10,085 bases of DNA. It comes from an uncultured Christensenellaceae bacterium. GTDB lineage: Bacteria; Bacillota; Clostridia; Christensenellales; Pumilibacteraceae. Positions 7,601-10,085 of the stretch are shown here, piece by piece; position 1 is the stretch's first letter, and each line of letters starts with the position of its first letter. The position numbers and the translations under genes were made by a program. The stretch is from assembly GCA_910588315.1 (NCBI GenBank), contig CAJUQF010000071.1:1-10085 (forward strand), in the 5' to 3' direction. A model generated the notes under the pieces. It saw only the letters and a list, made by a program, of their open reading frames with translations, was not told where the DNA came from and made no database searches.

Positions 7601-10085
7601 CTTTTTTATCGAACAGCACTCCGTCGATAGACGAGAGTATCGGGTTATTTTCGTCGACGTCTACGTTGGCAAGCTTTGTACAGCCCGCAAACACGCCCTC
7701 GTCGAATTCCTTTACGTAATACGGAAGTTTGATGCTCGTTAGCGCCACGCAGCCCGTAAAGCAGCCCGAGGCTATGGATAGAGATTTATTCGATTCGATC
7801 GTATCCGATTGCGCGAAATTGAATGTCGTCAATTTGGAACATCCTGCGAACGCGCTTTCGCCGAGCGAAGTGAGACTGTTCGGCAATTCGATGGTAACTA
7901 TGGGACAGCCGGAGAACGCGCGCTTTTCCATAGCCACGACATTGCAGTCTCTTTCGAATACGACGCTTGCAAGGCTCGTACAGCCAGTAGCGGTCGCGAC
8001 CGTAGCCGCGTCCTCGTAACCGAATGCCGATTCTCCTATAACGAGCGGCAAAAGTCTGTTGCCGGAGAACGTGACCGACTTTAACGCGCAACCGCCGATG
8101 GTGACTGCTGTCGTGCCTAAAACCGTTTTATACCCGGCAAAAGCCTGTTTTCTTATCTCTTTCACTGTGGCGGGAATGATGACGTTCGCGATCTTGCCGC
8201 CGCTGAATGCGTGCGTTCCGATAACGGTTATTTCCGCCGGGATCGTAAGGCTGCTATCCGCCCTGCTCTCGGGACAATACAGCAAAACGTTGCCTTCCGA
8301 CGTAGATTCGTACAGCATGCCGTCCGACGTGCATTTGTATTTGCCGCCGGGATTGACCTTTAACCGCACGAGTTTTTTGCAATCGTAAAACGCAGTTCTG
8401 TCGAAATTATCGTATCGCGACGGCAAAACGATCTCCTCGAGATTGGCGGCTTTTCTGAGCGCGCCCGGACGAATGTCGAGCGGCTGAGCCACTTCACCTT
8501 TTTTGTCCTCGGCGAATGTGAGCGTTTTCAGCGCTTTCGTATCGTAAAACGCATCCTGCTGTATCGCAGTTACGCTGCCGGGTATTACGAGTTCTTCGAA
8601 TAACGATTTGTAGAAACTTTCGGACGGGATATTGCTCACGCCGTGCGGCAAAGTATAAACCGTTTCCGTTCTGCCCATAGGATAGAACCACATATCCTTA
8701 ACGAGCGTCTGGCGGTTGTTATAGAAAAGCACGCCGTCGATCGACTCGTAATGATATTCGTTTATTCCTTCGACGCCGTACACGTTTATATTTTGGAGCG
8801 ACGTGCAAGGTCGAAAAGCTTTTATGTCTATATTCGTTATGCTGTTGGGTATATTTACCGTTACGAGATCGGTACAAGACCTGAACGAACTGTCGCTCAA
8901 TACGCGCACCGGCAAAGCCGTCGCGTCGTCCGCGCCTTTATATTCGGAAGGTACGGTGACGGTTTTTATGCCGCCGATATCGCCGCTCATTGCCGCTACA
9001 TAGTAGTCGTTTTCTTTTGTGAATTTAAAAACTTCGCGCCAATCCGCATACACGGTAATATCCTGCGCCACATTCCACGTCGATAAACCGTCGCCGTTCT
9101 CGTCGGTATATCTGATACCGTCATTGCCCGAGTTGCTGTACCAACCGGTGAACACTCGGTAAGTATCCGTAGGCGCAGGCAGCTTAAACGTCGAGCCGTA
9201 CACTACTTCCGCGCTTTTGTCGCCTGCGCCGCAACCGTTGTAGTCGAGCGTTATCCGATATGTACGCGGTATGTAGTTCGCATAAAGCGTGACCGTTCCC
9301 GCTCCGTTAAAAACGTACTCGGTATAGCGCGTACCGTTGGCTGCCGCGCCGCCCGGCGTACTATACCATGCGTCGAAGTCGTAACCCTCTTTGGCGAGTT
9401 CGCCGCCGACCGTAAGATCGACGCTGTCGCCGTATGCGACATACTGCGTTTCGACAGTGCCGACAACGCCGCCCGTATCGAATACCACGGCATAAGCGTA
9501 CACTTCCACGCTCTGCCACGCAGAACGCACGCCGCCGTCGTTATAGCGAACGTATACGGTATTGTACCCGGCACGCGAAAGCGATACCTTTGCGCTGTTC
9601 ACGCCCGTATAACTCGATATTTTACCGTTGTTGACGCGCACTTCGTAACTGTCCGCGCCGTACGCATACTTCCACGATACCGTGTTGCCGGAATATTCGA
9701 GTTTGGCGTTCCATTTATAATAATCGACGCCCATAACGTCGCTCGATACGGATTCACCGGATGCTGACGTCGCGACGACCGAAATATCCGTAACTCCCGT
9801 ATTCGACCATTCGATCTCATCGCCGCTCAGATCGAACGACGTGCCGCCGTCCGCCGTAAACTTCTTGGCGCCGATACATACCGTATACGACGCCGCGCCG
9901 TGTACGGGATTCCAGGTAAGCGTATCGCCGATTACCGCAAGTCCGCTCGGCACGGCGAGCGATTTCTTTTCGTAAGAGACAGATACGGGTGCCGGCGACC
10001 AATACCCTTTTGCCGCGGGATAGACATTTACGGTTATCTTACCCATATCGCATTTTGCAAGCGAGAAATAAGTCCTGTCACCGTT
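1500..10085 (-). CDS. Giant BspA-type leucine-rich-repeat surface protein with Fn3-like and Listeria-Bacteroides repeats (5' partial)
   Basis: One frame runs without a stop from the window edge to TAA at 1500. The first internal ATG (10046) has no clear ribosome binding site, and the 13 in-frame codons before it (NGDRTYFSLAKCD) continue the same Fn3-like strand pattern. The true start is therefore outside and 2,861 residues are visible. Numbered from that ATG, residues 31-185 are two Fn3-like domains, 186-336 two InlB/Listeria-Bacteroides repeats, 340-2801 an LRR_5 (BspA-like) array, and 2802-2848 a C-terminal cap. Proteins of this build are usually exported adhesins that bind host or bacterial surfaces; here that role is inferred from architecture. 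No LPXTG motif, transmembrane helix, dockerin or S-layer domain occurs at the visible C-terminus, so any anchor or signal peptide must be in the missing N-terminal part. No frameshift or in-frame stop interrupts the array. It is probably monocistronic at its 3' side because a terminator follows. Confidence 0.93.
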   Translation of the reverse strand, partial: NGDRTYFSLAKCDMGKITVNVYPAAKGYWSPAPVSVSYEKKSLAVPSGLAVIGDTLTWNPVHGAASYTVCIGAKKFTADGGTSFDLSGDEIEWSNTGVTDISVVATSASGESVSSDVMGVDYYKWNAKLEYSGNTVSWKYAYGADSYEVRVNNGKISSYTGVNSAKVSLSRAGYNTVYVRYNDGGVRSAWQSVEVYAYAVVFDTGGVVGTVETQYVAYGDSVDLTVGGELAKEGYDFDAWYSTPGGAAANGTRYTEYVFNGAGTVTLYANYIPRTYRITLDYNGCGAGDKSAEVVYGSTFKLPAPTDTYRVFTGWYSNSGNDGIRYTDENGDGLSTWNVAQDITVYADWREVFKFTKENDYYVAAMSGDIGGIKTVTVPSEYKGADDATALPVRVLSDSSFRSCTDLVTVNIPNSITNIDIKAFRPCTSLQNINVYGVEGINEYHYESIDGVLFYNNRQTLVKDMWFYPMGRTETVYTLPHGVSNIPSESFYKSLFEELVIPGSVTAIQQDAFYDTKALKTLTFAEDKKGEVAQPLDIRPGALRKAANLEEIVLPSRYDNFDRTAFYDCKKLVRLKVNPGGKYKCTSDGMLYESTSEGNVLLYCPESRADSSLTIPAEITVIGTHAFSGGKIANVIIPATVKEIRKQAFAGYKTVLGTTAVTIGGCALKSVTFSGNRLLPLVIGESAFGYEDAATVATATGCTSLASVVFERDCNVVAMEKRAFSGCPIVTIELPNSLTSLGESAFAGCSKLTTFNFAQSDTIESNKSLSIASGCFTGCVALTSIKLPYYVKEFDEGVFAGCTKLANVDVDENNPILSSIDGVLFDKKVEEIKFYPSARSGPYTLPYTIKKIGSGVFQGKTGLTGITIGNRIEEIADNAFKSCTDLADVVFITDGRDEKTELKLGVSAFNGCTQLRYINLPSGISELPDQLFYNCKKLASINEKRPSVRNDGATISIPHGVTDIGKEVFYYCSDLIGKLTVPNTLENLGYRAFYYCTGLTEVEFESGNVETKLYMLDDKGKTDSAGNSYAFYNCTGLIEVKLPERLVNLGTNAFGGFGAKLERVNIPSTVTVIGKGVFYYCSKLTSVSFAENKTYSVTFVPATTASAGVFYNCSSLVSIALPEGITTVPAHCFSGCAALESVYLPKTIANGEYDGKSDQLAAIGDKAFYGCKKLTSLEFADGGVGGVSFGKEVFGGCELFTTLTLPDRLADRRIGAESKKTSATAIMPETMTGSRIAEFRISGTASATADYTAANGILYKNSGATLVLCPLYKSGAVEIPYSVVKILDKAFYGNTGITSITFAEKTAEAASDAVDQTGSADGLTIGGDVNGNSATAATGGAFAAMSLLSIRFPARLEKIDAYAFAGNVDLGTAVFDGVADKSARLVSIGIGAFQNCTSLNGISFPASMKEIGKNAFNGDTKLASAEFVKDGELTTLGDGVFQKTALSAVELPKNVSKIGKDVFSQCLSLTSVSLPDSVTSLGTVFVDCYNLQTISVYSSSQTPTLSAESSVLFNAGNNTNTLVAYPQNKTDKEYVVPIGVTDIAANAFAYNQYLETVYIPDTVKTVGEKAFYMCGALKNVYFENYTAELPAADGEETATPPAAKELAIGNYAFSNAYRLHTVELPKRLSSLGTYVFAYTDSLSVVTVESGCTALAAIGNYDFYYSGIKSFSIPSCVQKIGQYAFEYSGLTSITIPKSVTDVGGAASGYAFAYCTSLDTVTFEPGGTKAVTMRNYNFVGCTALTTVSLSDKASTTGTNAFKDCTSLTTVIFNGDGLKTIDTSAFQGCTSLTGITLAQSVNKIASNAFKDSGLTEFTYTAGLTSVASCFTGAPLARVYFEDGISLVTSPSFSAMTTLEKVVLPGSSSMTAIAGSAFSGCTELKQVTYNGSKTVMRDGIFELPNGITTINSSAFQKCNSMTTLILPDTVNTLGSYAFAYNPDLTSVALPNKLAVIGERAFRECTALENIDLKNVTEIKTYAFYKSGLTSLTVPASVDTIGTYAFSECSELISVEFMPGSKLTQFAASPTSISYAFSYCGKLTSVTLPDGLEHTGTQTFYQCPNIESISIPSTVVTIGKSAFCDVEAVSITFEKNADGTCALESIGDYAFRNAAITELTLPISVVSIGSRAFEYCRSLQTVDFDTDVGEPRLESIGAYAFKNCDVFKEFEIPASVNSIGTNPFLYDSLLAITLDNGNKEFSMFRGILYTADLTELVVCPGSISGEVELATPCVEIRSEAFVGSNIESVSMLKTGFTIGDWAFNWCKQLTKAEIGAEANIGESAFRYCDKLGEITLGESCTVGDRALLGCTSLTSLVIPFGTKLGTGVVDECSGLVSVDTTAEAITVCGASANIDFIAGKVEITIVDDVPDGAFKGNLGITSVILAEGVTSIGKEAFQGCYNLENVKFPSTLTTIGQSAFEGDNTGEKDENGNPVYIGNKMSEIDLSQTSVTSIGNFAFRFCTNLKHIEFPAQYTKLGMSLFVGTGFETFEFQNTIESLGGNASSTSTIVFLNAFELREVSFEAGSKITVLPYMAFSSSFIKRITLPENLETIGSTAFWQSTVESIVIPRTVTRIYEKAFKDCPNLKEVIFEEGSMLTNIGASAFENCPSLTDVRNFPAGVTTFGSAVFKGCTSLENIDFATDEAGKSLTAIGANMFENCKSLSSITLPDSLAKIDNNAFLNCTSLMSITIPSGVTIINTSAFSGCTSLSRVVFEKDVSGVCELVTISNKAFENCAFTAIDIPDSVTSLGSNAFAGTSLVSIRVPNGVTSGGTSAFEGLASLETVILPEGMTSIGSKMFKDCTGLKSIVIPSSVTAVLANAFEGWTEEQTIYMTGIKGPFSTWNIGWKLGCNADIVWDYTPAQSVE
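1644..9029 (-). repeat. LRR_5 (BspA-like) array, about 84 units
   Basis: Residues 340-2801 repeat the unit AF..C..L..(I/V).(L/I)P..(V/L)..IG. with a usual length of 22-25 residues, alternating with longer units of 26-38 carrying a second strand such as FE..G.....LESIG. I counted about 84 AF-type starts by eye. Six units carry a longer beta-hairpin insert of the form DG(V/I)L(F/Y)...L..(Y/C)P at about residues 434, 573, 806, 1240, 1496 and 2186. One long irregular break lies near residues 1190-1265 (about 6250-6480) and a degenerate one near 2305-2350 (about 3000-3135). Most units keep the Cys of AF..C, which in this family is a structural position. Neighbouring units differ clearly at DNA level, so this is not a recent tandem expansion. 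Confidence 0.92.
9039..9266 (-). other. Listeria-Bacteroides (InlB B-type) repeat 2
   Basis: Residues 261-336 show ITLDYNGCGAGD, VVYGSTFKLPAP, YRVFTGWYSNSG and ITVYADW, a canonical match to the family and a better one than the first copy. An acidic turn DENGDG lies between the GWYS strand and the last strand. It joins directly to the LRR array. Confidence 0.9.
9270..9491 (-). other. Listeria-Bacteroides (InlB B-type) repeat 1
   Basis: Residues 186-259 run from YAVVFDTGGVVG through YVAYGDSVDL and GYDFDAWYSTPGG to GTVTLYANY. The order 'V.FD.GG', 'YGD', 'GY.F..WY', 'T.YA.Y' is the signature of the Flg_new / InlB B-repeat family, a small beta-grasp-like module common in Bacillota surface proteins. 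It is longer than the usual 65-70 residues by a short insert near TEYVFNG. Confidence 0.85.
9492..9956 (-). other. Two tandem Fn3-like domains
   Basis: Residues 31-106 carry LTWNPVHGAASYTV and SFDLSGDEIEW; residues 107-185 carry VSWKYAYGADSYEVRVN and VYVRYNDGG. The repeated pattern W..(V/Y).GA.SY.V on strand B-C, followed by a final Tyr/Val strand, is typical of divergent bacterial Fn3-like domains. They probably act as spacers that hold the LRR array away from the cell. The assignment is from motif pattern only. Confidence 0.65.
9966..10085 (-). other. C-terminal end of an Fn3-like domain (window edge)
   Basis: The first 40 visible residues include YFSLAKC, then GKITVNVYPAAKGYWSP and VSVSYEKK. 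This matches the last beta strands (F and G) of the Fn3-like domains that follow, where a T/S-rich strand leads into a valine-rich strand and then a new domain begins. It shows that at least one more Fn3-like domain begins outside the window and that the ATG at 10046 is internal. Confidence 0.55.

Noticed and set aside
1500..9029. LRR array as recent tandem DNA duplication, retro-element variable repeat or diversity-generating target
   Set aside because: By eye, adjacent units share only short exact stretches at DNA level, there is no template repeat or reverse transcriptase in the window, and variation is spread over the whole unit as expected for an old repeat family.
10044..10046. ATG as the true start of the giant gene
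   Set aside because: No ribosome binding site or signal peptide is present, the frame stays open for 13 codons to the window edge, and those codons fit the preceding Fn3-like strand.

Overview
The window reads almost entirely on the minus strand and looks like a chromosomal segment of an uncultured, probably gut-associated, Clostridia-like Bacillota. This assignment is inference. It rests on the very large BspA-type leucine-rich-repeat surface protein combined with Listeria-Bacteroides repeats and Fn3-like domains, strong AGGAG-type ribosome binding sites, a consensus TTGACA/TATAAT promoter, and roughly balanced base composition in genes with AT-rich intergenic DNA. No marker gene fixes the taxon.

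Layout in the direction of transcription (right to left): (1) positions 10085-1500 hold one huge reading frame, open to the window edge, so its start and any signal peptide lie outside. The visible 2,861 residues contain the end of one Fn3-like domain, two further Fn3-like domains, two InlB/Listeria-Bacteroides repeats, and then a continuous LRR_5 array of about 84 units by my count, closed by a Trp-rich C-terminal cap. (2) Positions 1499-1288 are a 212-base AT-rich spacer. It holds a near-perfect sigma-A promoter, an intrinsic-terminator-like hairpin just downstream of the predicted start site, and a second small hairpin next to the next gene's ribosome binding site. (3) Positions 1287-91 encode a 398-residue three-helix membrane protein starting at GTG, with an extracellular GWSDG-type beta domain, a Gly/Asp/Pro-rich linker and a C-terminal helical segment. 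(4) At 49-1 the first 16 codons of a further gene follow 41 bases later behind a good ribosome binding site. Its start would suit a MoxR-type AAA+ ATPase, but too little is visible to decide.

The giant protein is most simply read as an exported adhesin or surface protein. The membrane protein and the gene after it probably form a separate operon driven from the promoter in the spacer. The most unusual point is regulatory: a terminator-like hairpin lies between that promoter and the first gene it would serve, which suggests attenuation or deliberate insulation from the giant gene upstream. I saw no mobile element, CRISPR array, tRNA or rRNA, and no convincing plus-strand gene.
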